62,091 nucleotides of DNA from Synergistaceae bacterium (GCA_017405525.1 JAFRAH010000033.1:1-62091), one strand, 5' to 3'. Counted from the first letter of the stretch, positions 7,701-15,286 are shown. Notes: generated from the letters alone by a model not told the origin. Translations and numbers: made by a program.

Positions 7701-9023
7701 AAGGACTTGGGCAGGTTCTCCATCCTGAACAATCCCGGCCTTGTCGGAAATGGGAAGGCAGCATTGGCTGGTTCTCTTGACCTCGCTCTTGGCTGGTGGA
7801 ACATGCAGGAGGGTACTTGCCGAAAAAAACTCTCCTCCCATCTCTCGGAGCTCCTCAGAAATACACCACGTGATGAGCTGAGAGGAACACTCAGGGAACT
7901 TCAGGCTGAAATTTCCACGAACTCAAGCGGGGCGGCTACACTTACTCCCGTTGAGTTTGAGCGTCTTTCACGTGATATGTCGGACAATAATTTTAGCGGC
8001 GGGCTTAATGTCCTCATAAATTCCGGGGCAAAAGGAAGCCTTGACGATGTCGGAAAAATCGTGAAGGAAATCGGCAGTATTGACATGATGGGCGACGATG
8101 ACGAAGCCTCAGAGAAAACACATGAAATATTCATACACGGCAATTTCTGGCGGGGTCTCAGCGATGAGGAACTGTTCATGTACAGCTACCCGTCGCGTTA
8201 CTCGATGGCTCAGAAAAAGCTATCAGTGGCAGATGCAGGCTATCTTTCCCGCTTGCTGGCCGAAAAGCTCTACGAGTTCACCGTCAGCATACATGACTGC
8301 GGGACAACTGAAGGTCTCGAAGTCTCATACTCCCCTGAACATGACAGGCTCATAGTCTGTGGCTCGGTAATGCCAACTCTTGGGAGCTTGTACGAGGATG
8401 CAGAACGTATCCTTTGGGGCAGGGTCTTGGCCGGGGAAAGGAAGTGCCTGAACTCCGACGACGTGAGGGAAATCGTGGATGACCTGAAAGACGGCAGGAC
8501 AATACGAGTCCGCTCACCCCTCCATTGCCGCGAAAGGGAGAAAGGCCACGTCTGCGCAATGTGCTACGGTGCTGATGTGGCCTCAAGACCATATGACAGG
8601 CCCCAACCAGTCCACGAAGATTTTGCGGCCGGACTCACTGCGGCGGAAGCTATCGGTGAACGTGGGACTCAGCTCGCAATGAAACGCTTTCACGATGTAG
8701 GGAGCAGTTCCGCAAGCCCAATCCAGAAGGTGAAGAAGATACTTGCAGGAAACGGGACAGCCTCGCTCAATGACGTAATAGCAGAAATTCTTGACGACGG
8801 CAAGGACAACCATACAGCCAACAAGGAACTTCCTCAGTCCCTTGTACATTTTGAGGCAGCGGCAGCCTTTGAGCCATTGAGGGGCGGAGGGGAATATATT
8901 TCTGACATTGCGGGCGAGAAAATCTCACGTCTCCTGATACGGAAACCGGGCAGGGAGTTTCACTTTACGGACGACTTGATGACGATAAAGAGCCGTCTTT
9001 TGTGGGAAGGAGGGATAATCTGA
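4710..9023 (+). CDS. Single-chain beta/beta-prime-type RNA polymerase, CRISPR-associated
   Basis: A 1437-residue protein holding both catalytic halves of multisubunit RNA polymerase. Beta motifs in order: NRLCPFQTPES (211-221), GYTYEDGLVISES (329-341), GDKLTGRNGNKG (469-480, with K471 and K479 at the E. coli K1065/K1073 places), GQRMGEMENW (641-650). Beta-prime motifs: HSGRAVIV (859-866), RQPSLHRHSVQAF (946-958), the metal site NADFDGD (979-985), the bridge-helix start SGAKGS (1105-1110), zinc cysteines C1197, C1273, C1282, C1285, and trigger-loop GTQLAMKRFH (to H1328). All expected catalytic residues are present, so it should be active. It is far smaller than a housekeeping beta plus beta-prime (about 2700 residues): about 350 beta N-terminal residues, most of the clamp with the sigma-binding coiled coil, and most of the beta-prime C-terminus are missing. 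GTG start with AGGAGG 7 nt away. DNA or RNA template is undecided. Confidence 0.93.
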   Translation: MSPERTEILNDVRNWLKGTGVEASLYAAKGRNDTSSPEMVMIELKGQPVKELAEKYGDEGRLLLRWLLPCLKDGSCEVMDFRSGECYSSGYIFRRPEFDSGKHGDIAPLRLCPDLDKGSVFPAWYRDVWYKWRRFAGNIKGKCSLDNFIKLEAGLNAIFTSGSARNSGHFIKHPDGDTNPLLALETTRQVLTDWPAETIGRLRIPHTSHKNRLCPFQTPESKRIGLQLNLSAGAETLNGTITAGDELFSVATGLIPYPHHTDGPRLMMGGKNMKQAEPGISGAEAPIVPGYYEGIYSSDIECLRPHMKDKRFFPYLGLNALTLVMPFKGYTYEDGLVISESLASKFCIKDGNYTCSKTFDVVVKESELLENGITIDELGKAFPFVEGEKYVYGDLLPSPSIKFYSPDVPEKIKAWNERYDHHAAGILESSPAIRNLTVKKESGRKNGKQYSVEFSVSWKFRVERPMSTGDKLTGRNGNKGVVTKILPDEEMPKVHFHDGAVPAELIISPCSILGRKNLGQIWEMTHSLLIMKGGRKLQALLEETGLDIKNIRLDGINDPVNAEKAKAITDNLSEFLQETGCDEYGTFDVSFDGKHSRAFAGWQYFCRLHHHAWKKLQARGVKAPYDQHTGQPLRCGALTGQRMGEMENWAFLSHGALSVLTDMRRRQTGDYDKTRELFRKVLRSLGIVLSENISGLEISIRGNDDDTLERKSLRNALSSDTENLPFCGIMTREKTPRDIAEEILTKLSGNNESKRVQSAARKLSEIINGECFFNPDGSIHVEPEILSYSAEMNYDVQEYGSTAALKRPSLKKLLQRFCIEQNPLGRAEALIAYRDGLAKILSGKTGIPRCYMSGRRYNHSGRAVIVPEPSLNLDCVYLPAAMLTEILDGYDNSYTRLMPRELRNFPGLRKIFNDYWNKKTESQELAKIFDDFLNSSSGELWCFLIRQPSLHRHSVQAFRVRCWEFPVIGIPPLVTPGFNADFDGDTMAVFIPPYEHAKDLGRFSILNNPGLVGNGKAALAGSLDLALGWWNMQEGTCRKKLSSHLSELLRNTPRDELRGTLRELQAEISTNSSGAATLTPVEFERLSRDMSDNNFSGGLNVLINSGAKGSLDDVGKIVKEIGSIDMMGDDDEASEKTHEIFIHGNFWRGLSDEELFMYSYPSRYSMAQKKLSVADAGYLSRLLAEKLYEFTVSIHDCGTTEGLEVSYSPEHDRLIVCGSVMPTLGSLYEDAERILWGRVLAGERKCLNSDDVREIVDDLKDGRTIRVRSPLHCREREKGHVCAMCYGADVASRPYDRPQPVHEDFAAGLTAAEAIGERGTQLAMKRFHDVGSSSASPIQKVKKILAGNGTASLNDVIAEILDDGKDNHTANKELPQSLVHFEAAAAFEPLRGGGEYISDIAGEKISRLLIRKPGREFHFTDDLMTIKSRLLWEGGII

Positions 9024-9024
9024 C

Positions 9025-9870
9025 ATGGAATTGCGCCACGTGAATAAAAACAGAGCCGACAACAGAACAGCAAACGTAGAGAGTTATATTCAGCGGAATA
9101 TTTATGTTTACGTTGATGATGATACAGACCAGCCAACGCTTGACTTGTCCGACGAAGATTATGATGATGCCCCATTGGAGGCCAATGAAGAATCAGACGA
9201 TGACACCGACGAAAGCAGTGATTACCCTGACACTGAAGGAGCAGGAAATATCCGGCCTATATGGCTTTTGTACGAGGGCCAAATATTGTGGGCGGCTTCC
9301 CGTTATGGTTTCAGGATTGCACCAAAGGAATACTTCAGGCGGAGGGTTCAGAAACTCCTTCACTTTCTGGCCTCAAAGTTCCCAGGAAAAAGCTACGGTG
9401 ATTTGCTCCTGAGCCTTAAGGGTTTTTTTGCGAAGGACAACGACAGCTCTAAAGGCAACTGGCTCGAATCCCTGAAGAATACCGGCATCCTCTACCTTGA
9501 TGAGACAAAGAAAGACTATGAGATTATGCCGCTCGGAGATCTCAGGGCTGGAAAAGGTCAGGGGAAAAATAACGAGCTGCCCGAAATGATAGAGCGTCTC
9601 TGGTTCGAGCGTGAAGTGTCAAAATCAGGGCTTGCCCCCGGAACTTCACCTGACTGGGATAAATTCGGGGCGTTGCTTCTCGACAGCTTCAAGAATTTCT
9701 GCGAGGAGCTCAACGATTTATGTGGCAGCTTTGACTCCCATGAGGAGGAAGACAGCGGAAAAGGAATTACCAGCGGTATAGGTCTCAAGAAAACAGAATT
9801 TACCTACGAGGAATCTACACTGCAACGAAAAAAACTCGACAGGTGGAAAAAGTGGTGGCGCAAAAAATGA
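9025..9870 (+). CDS. Acidic protein of unknown function in the RNA polymerase operon
   Basis: Not recognised. 281 residues, one base after the polymerase stop, with a strong AGGAGGG site. Residues 30-80 are strongly acidic and look disordered (runs such as DDDTDQP, DEDYDDAP and ESDDDTDESSDYPD). A helical domain follows (about 82-150, WLLYEGQILWAASRYGF then RRRVQKLLHFLASKF), a charged linker, a second helical part (about 185-240), and a very basic, tryptophan-rich tail ending RWKKWWRKK. An acidic arm plus a basic end would suit a polymerase accessory factor, DNA mimic or initiation factor replacing sigma, but no sigma region is visible. The stop overlaps the next ATG by four bases, so it is made together with the AAA+ protein. 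Confidence 0.8.
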   Translation: MELRHVNKNRADNRTANVESYIQRNIYVYVDDDTDQPTLDLSDEDYDDAPLEANEESDDDTDESSDYPDTEGAGNIRPIWLLYEGQILWAASRYGFRIAPKEYFRRRVQKLLHFLASKFPGKSYGDLLLSLKGFFAKDNDSSKGNWLESLKNTGILYLDETKKDYEIMPLGDLRAGKGQGKNNELPEMIERLWFEREVSKSGLAPGTSPDWDKFGALLLDSFKNFCEELNDLCGSFDSHEEEDSGKGITSGIGLKKTEFTYEESTLQRKKLDRWKKWWRKK

Positions 9871-11270
9871 GTCATGATGTTCACGTTTGCTTTGCCTACA
9901 AGAACAGGAATCAGGCCGAAGAGTTCAGATGCTGTGAAGAACTGGTGAAGTCTGTTGTGTCTTCCCTCTTGGAGCAGGGAAAGAGTGGGACAAAAACAGA
10001 ATTTTCACATTTGAGCGGGAAGATAAAGACATGCAGTGATCTTGACGGTGCTGATTTTATCGTGGGCGACCCCTCTCACCCTAACTTTCAGGCCAAGCAC
10101 AGCACAGAGGGAAGAACTATACTGCGTCCTGTCCCGGCCATTGTCATACTTCCTGATGACAGTTGGGGCGACAAAGTAAATTCAGTGCTGAAGAACCCCA
10201 TGTATGACATTCGGGGAGTGTTCAGGGCCTCAAGACTGTATGCTAGTGTCCGTGATGCCGATGAGCTGGGGAATTTCTGGGAGGTAATGAAAACATTGCT
10301 CCGCCAGATTCTCCGAAGGAACGGCCTCAAGGAGGAAGACTTCTCAAAGCCTATAGACTGGAAGGCAAAAATCTCTGACAGTTGCGGGACGGAATTTATG
10401 AGCCTCTTTTCGACACCGGCAATGCAGAAAATGTCAGCACAATATAAAGATGCCATATTGAAGCTGGATGATCCTTTTCTTCGGAATTTGAGGGGGAGCT
10501 TGGGAAGTTCCGAGAACCTCCGCGAACGTTGCAGGGAGATAATGAATTTCTTTGACACAAATTTACCCGGACATAAAAATTCATATCATGTCCCCTCACT
10601 TTTGCTGCTGGGTGAGACGGGCTGCGGGAAGTCCCTTCTTTCGAACGCTGCGGCAAACGTAATCATGCCGGATATTAAGCTCGCCCATGTGAATATCTCA
10701 TCCTATGACACGAACTCTATAGACATAATGCTTTTCGGAGCAGAGAGTGGATCATATACCAGTTCAGACCGCGACAGGCTGGGACTGTTCATAGGACATT
10801 GCGGCGAAGTAGTGTTCCTTGATGAGATCGGTGATATGAATTTGGAGAGCCAGACACGTTTGCTGACGTATATGGACAATTCGCAGGTCCTGCCCAGAGG
10901 AATGGGGGATTCTGTGTGTTCGCCGTGTATCCTTATTGCCGCAACGAACAAGAACGTGAAGGATGACAAGAATTTCCGCAGGGACATTCTCAGCCGCTTT
11001 GACCACGTCATCGAGATACCATCGCTAAGTGAGAGGAAGAAGGACATACGACTTTTAGCCAGCATGATTTTGCAGGACAGCAAGATAAATCCAGAGGCAG
11101 GCACTAAAAGGAAAGTGGAGAGAATAAGCCTTGACGCAATAAATTATCTTGAGGGTCGTGATTATCCCGGCAACTTCCGAGAACTTAAGTTCTGCATAAG
11201 CCAGGCAGTGAACAATTCGTTTTCGGAAGGCAGTGAATGTTTATGCCTGAGACATTTCTTGAGGCATTAG
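9867..11270 (+). CDS. Enhancer-binding-protein-like AAA+ ATPase without DNA-binding domain
   Basis: 467 residues from the ATG at 9867, which overlaps the upstream stop as ATGA; a GTG 24 nt earlier is possible but less likely. Residues 1-~200 form an unrecognised domain. The rest matches the AAA+ core of sigma-54 activators: Walker A GETGCGKS (249-256), GSYTSS (295-300) at the place of the GAFTGA loop that touches sigma-54, Walker B VVFLDE (D319-E320), sensor IAATNKN, an FRRDILSRFD arginine-finger region and YPGNFREL (433-440). The Fis-type helix-turn-helix that normally follows is absent, since the protein ends 27 residues later. Known relatives remodel closed promoter complexes with ATP. Here it probably remodels the single-chain polymerase or its partner, with the N-terminal domain as sensor; that role is inferred. 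Confidence 0.85.
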   Translation: MSHDVHVCFAYKNRNQAEEFRCCEELVKSVVSSLLEQGKSGTKTEFSHLSGKIKTCSDLDGADFIVGDPSHPNFQAKHSTEGRTILRPVPAIVILPDDSWGDKVNSVLKNPMYDIRGVFRASRLYASVRDADELGNFWEVMKTLLRQILRRNGLKEEDFSKPIDWKAKISDSCGTEFMSLFSTPAMQKMSAQYKDAILKLDDPFLRNLRGSLGSSENLRERCREIMNFFDTNLPGHKNSYHVPSLLLLGETGCGKSLLSNAAANVIMPDIKLAHVNISSYDTNSIDIMLFGAESGSYTSSDRDRLGLFIGHCGEVVFLDEIGDMNLESQTRLLTYMDNSQVLPRGMGDSVCSPCILIAATNKNVKDDKNFRRDILSRFDHVIEIPSLSERKKDIRLLASMILQDSKINPEAGTKRKVERISLDAINYLEGRDYPGNFRELKFCISQAVNNSFSEGSECLCLRHFLRH

Positions 11271-11304
11271 GAGACCGAACTAACCAGGAGGACAACATAC
11301 AATC

Positions 11305-12144
11305 ATGAACAACAGCTTTCTATCACCGTCAGAAATAGCAGACTTCACCATAAATTTGGGCATCAGGAAGGCAAACATGACAGCCTCAACCCAATTCATA
11401 CTGGGGATATTGGCCGGGGCATTCATAGCGTTCGGTGCAGAGGGCGCGAACATGGCCACCCACACAATCGCCGACGTAGCAACCGCAAAACTCATCGGGG
11501 GGTTAATCTTTCCTGCCGGGTTAATGCTCGTACTCATGGCCGGGGCTGAGCTCTTCACGGGGAACAACCTCATGATTATTGCTCTCGCTGAACGAAGGAT
11601 TACCCCGCTGGAATTGTTGCGCTCGTGGGTCATCGTCTATCTGGGCAACCTTGCGGGCGGTGTCCTTGTGGCCTGTCTCGTCTCGTGGTCTGGGCAATGG
11701 AACTACACCGGCGGATTACTGGGCGGCTTCACGCTTAAGGCGGCGGCAGGCAAGGTCATTCTCCCGTTCGTTGATGCTGTAGTTCTTGGGGTGCTCTGCA
11801 ACTGGCTCGTGTGTCTCGCAGTCTGGGCATCGTTCGGGGCAAAGGACGGCATCAGCAAGGCAGTGTGTGTGTTCTTCCCGATATGGCTGTTCGTGGCTTC
11901 TGGGTTTGAGCACAGCGTGGCGAACATGTACTACATCACTGCAGGAATACTCGCGAAAGGTCAGGCTCTCTACGTCAGCAAGGCCCTCGAACTCGGAGCA
12001 TCTCAGGCAGGCATTGACGCTCTGAACTGGGGCAGTATGTTCACGGCCAACCTTCTGCCTGTAACTCTGGGAAATATTCTCGGAGGGGCGGGGTTTGTCG
12101 GATTGGTCTACTGGTTCGTTTATCTCAGGGGCAGAAAATCTTAA
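11305..12144 (+). CDS. Formate/nitrite transporter family channel
   Basis: Membrane channel of the FocA/NirC (FNT) family, which forms pentamers moving formate or nitrite with a proton. The 279 residues give six hydrophobic helices, with family phrases such as GILAGAFIAFGAEG (about 33-46), GAELFTGNNLM (about 82-92) and a GFEHSVANMYY segment near residue 200 that contains the pore histidine region. ATG with AGGAGG 13 nt upstream. It starts 34 bp after the AAA+ gene on the same strand and could be read through, but its function looks like ordinary anaerobic metabolism and it is followed by a good terminator, so I do not count it in the CRISPR module. Confidence 0.93.
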   Translation: MNNSFLSPSEIADFTINLGIRKANMTASTQFILGILAGAFIAFGAEGANMATHTIADVATAKLIGGLIFPAGLMLVLMAGAELFTGNNLMIIALAERRITPLELLRSWVIVYLGNLAGGVLVACLVSWSGQWNYTGGLLGGFTLKAAAGKVILPFVDAVVLGVLCNWLVCLAVWASFGAKDGISKAVCVFFPIWLFVASGFEHSVANMYYITAGILAKGQALYVSKALELGASQAGIDALNWGSMFTANLLPVTLGNILGGAGFVGLVYWFVYLRGRKS

Positions 12145-12160
12145 GGCTTGGGAAAAATTA

Positions 12161-12196
12161 ACGGCCTCTCTTTCTTGAAGGGAGACCGTTTTTTTG
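12161..12196 (+). terminator. Rho-independent terminator after the formate/nitrite channel
   Basis: The stem ACGG(C)CTCTCTT pairs with AAGGGAG(A)CCGT around a short loop and is followed by seven Ts. Confidence 0.88.
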
Positions 12197-12203
12197 TGGC
12201 TAG

Positions 12204-13043
12204 TTACTTTTTTGCACGCTCGCTGAAAACTTCATTGGCTATTCTCAGGGCGTTTAGTGTCCTAGGAAATCCTATGTACGGGTTCATCACGGTGATTATG
12301 CCTATAACTTCCTCATTCGTTGCCCCCGCCTCAAGTGTCCCGGCAACATGGCTCTTGTACTGAGGCTCACCAGTCCCTAACGTCCCGATTACCGCCATCG
12401 TCAGCATCTCACGCATCTTGTAGCTTAGAGTCCCGCGCGTGTACGTGTCGCCGAAGCAGAATGCCGACAAGTCATCCTGCAGGTGCTTCTGGTAGTCGGG
12501 CGTTGAGTCCCTCATCTGGTTGATGCGGTCGCCGTATGCCCCAACCTGGAAGGCTAGTCCCTTCTCGAACCTGTCAGCGTCCGTTGTAGTTCCCTGTGGC
12601 TCAAGCGGCAGGGCTATTCCCCTCTCAGTGAACACCTCATCAGCAATGTCCAGAGCATCGCAGACCTTCGGGAATCCTATATATGGCGCAACATGGTAGA
12701 GTGCCTCGCGAATCTCAAGAGCCTTCACTCCGAGAGAAAGAGCCTCACCTACTACCCTCCGCAAAAACTTGTGGTTCTGGTTTGTGGTGAGCACTACGAT
12801 TTCTACGAGCTTACGTTCAGTCGTTGAGATTTTCGCCTGCCTCACTATGTCAGCATAGATGTATTTCTTCATGACCGCGTAAAATTCCGGGTCTCTCTCT
12901 TCGCCTGACATGGCCGAATCACCGTTAGCCTGCCTGTAGTTCTCCTCAGCAACTGCCGCCCTGTCGTAGCCGTCCAATGTGCTGGCATAAACCGGGACAG
13001 CAAGGAGTGAGATTAGTGCGCAGAAAATGATTATCCCCTTCAT
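12204..13043 (-). CDS. Exported carboxymuconolactone-decarboxylase-family protein (two domains)
   Basis: 279 residues with a clear signal peptide (cleavage after VYA, about residue 20) and two consecutive CMD/AhpD-type helical domains, about 60-145 and 185-275. Each ends in the family phrase (V/A)xPYIGFPxxxxAL followed by an ADEVF or ANEVF helix. The AhpD CxxC disulfide pair is not present, so alkyl-hydroperoxidase activity is unlikely; a decarboxylase or ring-acting role is possible. ATG overlaps the stop of the upstream dienelactone-hydrolase-like gene by four bases, so both exported proteins are made together and may act on the same substrate. Confidence 0.85.
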   Translation of the reverse strand: MKGIIIFCALISLLAVPVYASTLDGYDRAAVAEENYRQANGDSAMSGEERDPEFYAVMKKYIYADIVRQAKISTTERKLVEIVVLTTNQNHKFLRRVVGEALSLGVKALEIREALYHVAPYIGFPKVCDALDIADEVFTERGIALPLEPQGTTTDADRFEKGLAFQVGAYGDRINQMRDSTPDYQKHLQDDLSAFCFGDTYTRGTLSYKMREMLTMAVIGTLGTGEPQYKSHVAGTLEAGATNEEVIGIITVMNPYIGFPRTLNALRIANEVFSERAKK

Positions 13044-14137
13044 AGTGTCCTCCCGAAAAATTCCTTGAGCTTGTTGACTTCCTGCTCCACATACTCAGGG
13101 ACATAGTAGGTCTGAATGTGGAATGCCCCCGGTATAAGGTAAAGTTCCTTGTCGTTAGTGCCTGTAGCCTTCTCGATTGCGTCCTCAGTAAGATAGAGTG
13201 AATCCGCAACGCTCCCGGCCATCATCAGAAGGGGGACGTTAATCAGCTTGAGGTTGTCGGTTGCGTCCCACGTCATGAGCTCAGTGAGGCTTGAACGTGT
13301 GTACTCAAACGTTGAGTTAGGGTGCCTGTGGGTCTTCCCGTAATACTTCATGCCCTCGCGGTAAAGGTCATTAGCGATTGCCTCGATTGCCTCGTCAGTG
13401 AGAGCGTCAAAGTCAACCGTCCCTGATGACGCTTCAGAGCCATTAGCCACAACCTCAGCCCTTGCCTCTGATGCCTGCTTCAGCCTCGCCTGAATGTCCC
13501 CTATCTGTGAGCTCATATAGCCTTCACGCCTTACACGCCCGGTGTTGAACATGCTCAACGTTGCGACGGACTTAATGCGCTTCTCTGACTTTGCGGCATT
13601 GAGTGTGTAGCCTCCTCCTCCGCAGATGCCAAGCATCCCGATTCTGTTCACGTCAACGCCCGGATAAATGCTCAGGAGGTCAACCATTCCGTGAATGTCC
13701 TCCGTCCTGAAGAACGGTATATCCGTATGTCTGGGCAGTCCTCCGCTCTCGCCCTGGAACGCCGCATCAGCCGCCACTGTGATGTAGCCCGCCTCCGCCA
13801 GCTTCTGCGCGAAGAGACCGGCAACCTGTTCCTTCACGCCGCCGTTGGGGTGCGCGACAGTAACGGCAGGGTATTTCCCCGATGGGTCATAGCCTGCGGG
13901 GGTGTAGACGTTTGCCGCTATGGTTATGCCGTTGAGCTCGTAGGTGATGGGGTGGATGTTGACCTGACCGGGCAAGTTCTCGGTGATGGCATCAGCATAG
14001 ACGAGTCCCCAGGGATTGGCGTTGTGGGTCTTGGGCTGACGTTCGGTGAATGAGCGCACGGGCATGATGTCCGCGAAGGCCGCCGTGCAGATGAGCACAG
14101 ACAACGCGGCCATGATGATTATGGTTGCGTAACGCAT
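13040..14137 (-). CDS. Exported alpha/beta hydrolase, dienelactone-hydrolase-like
   Basis: 365 residues from the ATG at 14137, chosen because it gives a proper signal peptide (MRYATIIIMAALSVL, cleavage near AAFA) and has GGAG about 9 nt upstream; the open frame extends 120 codons further but that part overlaps the next gene. The nucleophile elbow reads GICGG with C172 where most esterases have serine, as in dienelactone hydrolases. Other hydrolase features are a VAHPNGG oxyanion-type loop and a late GAFHIQTYY histidine. Substrate unknown. It is the upstream partner of the CMD protein, and its aromatic-pathway flavour fits a joint role outside the cytoplasm. Confidence 0.8.
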   Translation of the reverse strand: MRYATIIIMAALSVLICTAAFADIMPVRSFTERQPKTHNANPWGLVYADAITENLPGQVNIHPITYELNGITIAANVYTPAGYDPSGKYPAVTVAHPNGGVKEQVAGLFAQKLAEAGYITVAADAAFQGESGGLPRHTDIPFFRTEDIHGMVDLLSIYPGVDVNRIGMLGICGGGGYTLNAAKSEKRIKSVATLSMFNTGRVRREGYMSSQIGDIQARLKQASEARAEVVANGSEASSGTVDFDALTDEAIEAIANDLYREGMKYYGKTHRHPNSTFEYTRSSLTELMTWDATDNLKLINVPLLMMAGSVADSLYLTEDAIEKATGTNDKELYLIPGAFHIQTYYVPEYVEQEVNKLKEFFGRTL

Positions 14138-14220
14138 TGGGTTATCACTCCTCGTGAATTGGATTGACTGAATATATTTTGCGGTTGTTGCTGTCTGTCC
14201 ATAGTTCGGGGGTAATCTCG

Positions 14221-15258
14221 CTATGAGAGCCTGCCCCGTGATAATGCCCGGAAGACTCTTGACCGCAATAACTCTATGAGGGTGCATACAATGAGGATGG
14301 CAAGGATGACTCCCAATGAGTACGGGATAAAGTACGGGCTTTCCTGGAATGAGGCGGTGAAGAAAACCCTGCTCCACATGAAACGCTGGCTGAATATATT
14401 TTCGTGAAGCATGTACACTCCCAGCGATGCCCCCGCAATGGTGTTGATGATTTTGCTGTGAGGGATACCCAGATCCTTGAAGCCCAAGAAGAAGCACAGT
14501 GCCGACAAGAACGTGAGGGGCATCATCATTCCGCAGAAGTAAGTAGCGTTCTCCGCAAAGACAGCATACCTCAAGCCTAGAATGTCGAGGAGCAACAATA
14601 CGAGTCCATCAGCAAGAATGAATAATATTCCGTAGAGTATGAAGATTTTTCCCCCGCTGAAGTCTTTTGCCCAAATCCTGAGATATGCCCCGACAGAATA
14701 GACACACACGAAATCCACAAGCGGACTTCCTGCAAACGGAAATGCTGTTAATGTCGGAATAATGCTCCAGTAAATGAAGACTGCCTTCAAGAATTTCTTG
14801 TACTCTTCGCGTGAAAGCCTCTTCAGGAACGTGTTCAAGTACGGATGAATCAAATATAGGACGAGATATGTCCTCACGAACCACCAGTTGAAGCCCTATG
14901 TCTTGTGGAAGCCTGATGTCCTGAGAATTGATATGATGGAGAAGTCTTGCAGGTCTGAGATTGCCGCCAACGAAGAAATAAGGACGGTATAGAAGACGAG
15001 TTCAGAGATGAGGCGGATAACTTTTGCGGATTTTATTTCCTGCGAGCCTATGAGGAAATACCCAGATATTAGGATGAATATATCATTTCCCCTCTGCCCT
15101 ACAAGAAATAGCAGTTGCTGCCACAACCTGTTGACCGTGATATTTTCGTGAGGGAACGTAAACTCTCCATACTGTGCGAAATGACACCCTATAATCATCA
15201 TCACAGCAATGAGCCTCAGCAACTCCAGAGATGAATCACGGACGTTACGATTTTGCAT
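14221..15258 (-). pseudogene. Acyltransferase 3 family membrane protein, interrupted by an in-frame TAG
   Basis: Two open frames in the same reading frame make one protein of about 345 residues, split by a TAG at 14896-14898. The N-terminal part starts SLELLRLIAVMMIIGCHFAQ, the usual first helix of acyltransferase-3/OafA-type O-acetylases with its histidine. Homology-like sequence continues right through the stop (GFNWWFVRTYLVLYL, then many membrane helices) to the end. These enzymes acetylate exported sugars or surface polymers. A recent nonsense mutation is the simplest reading. No simple-sequence repeat sits at the break, so this one does not look phase-variable. Confidence 0.8.
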
Positions 15259-15286
15259 TCTATCAGCCTCCTTGCGGAAATATACA

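Noticed and set aside
4710-9023. Reading the polymerase as the housekeeping rpoB-rpoC fusion, as in Helicobacter
   Set aside because: It is about half the expected length, lacks the clamp and sigma-docking parts, and lies among CARF and cas genes instead of rplL/rpsL-type neighbours.
9843-9866. GTG 9843 as the start of the AAA+ protein
   Set aside because: The ATG at 9867 forms the usual ATGA overlap, and the extra eight residues have no domain meaning.
9025-9870. The 281-residue protein as a sigma-54 or sigma-70 factor
   Set aside because: No RpoN box, no region 2/4 helices and no helix-turn-helix could be seen.
11305-12144. Formate/nitrite channel as a fifth member of the CRISPR module
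   Set aside because: It is a metabolic transporter with its own strong ribosome site; short distance alone is weak evidence.
14896-14898. TAG as a pyrrolysine codon in the acyltransferase
   Set aside because: No sign of pyrrolysine use in the window, and the acyltransferase family has no such residue there.
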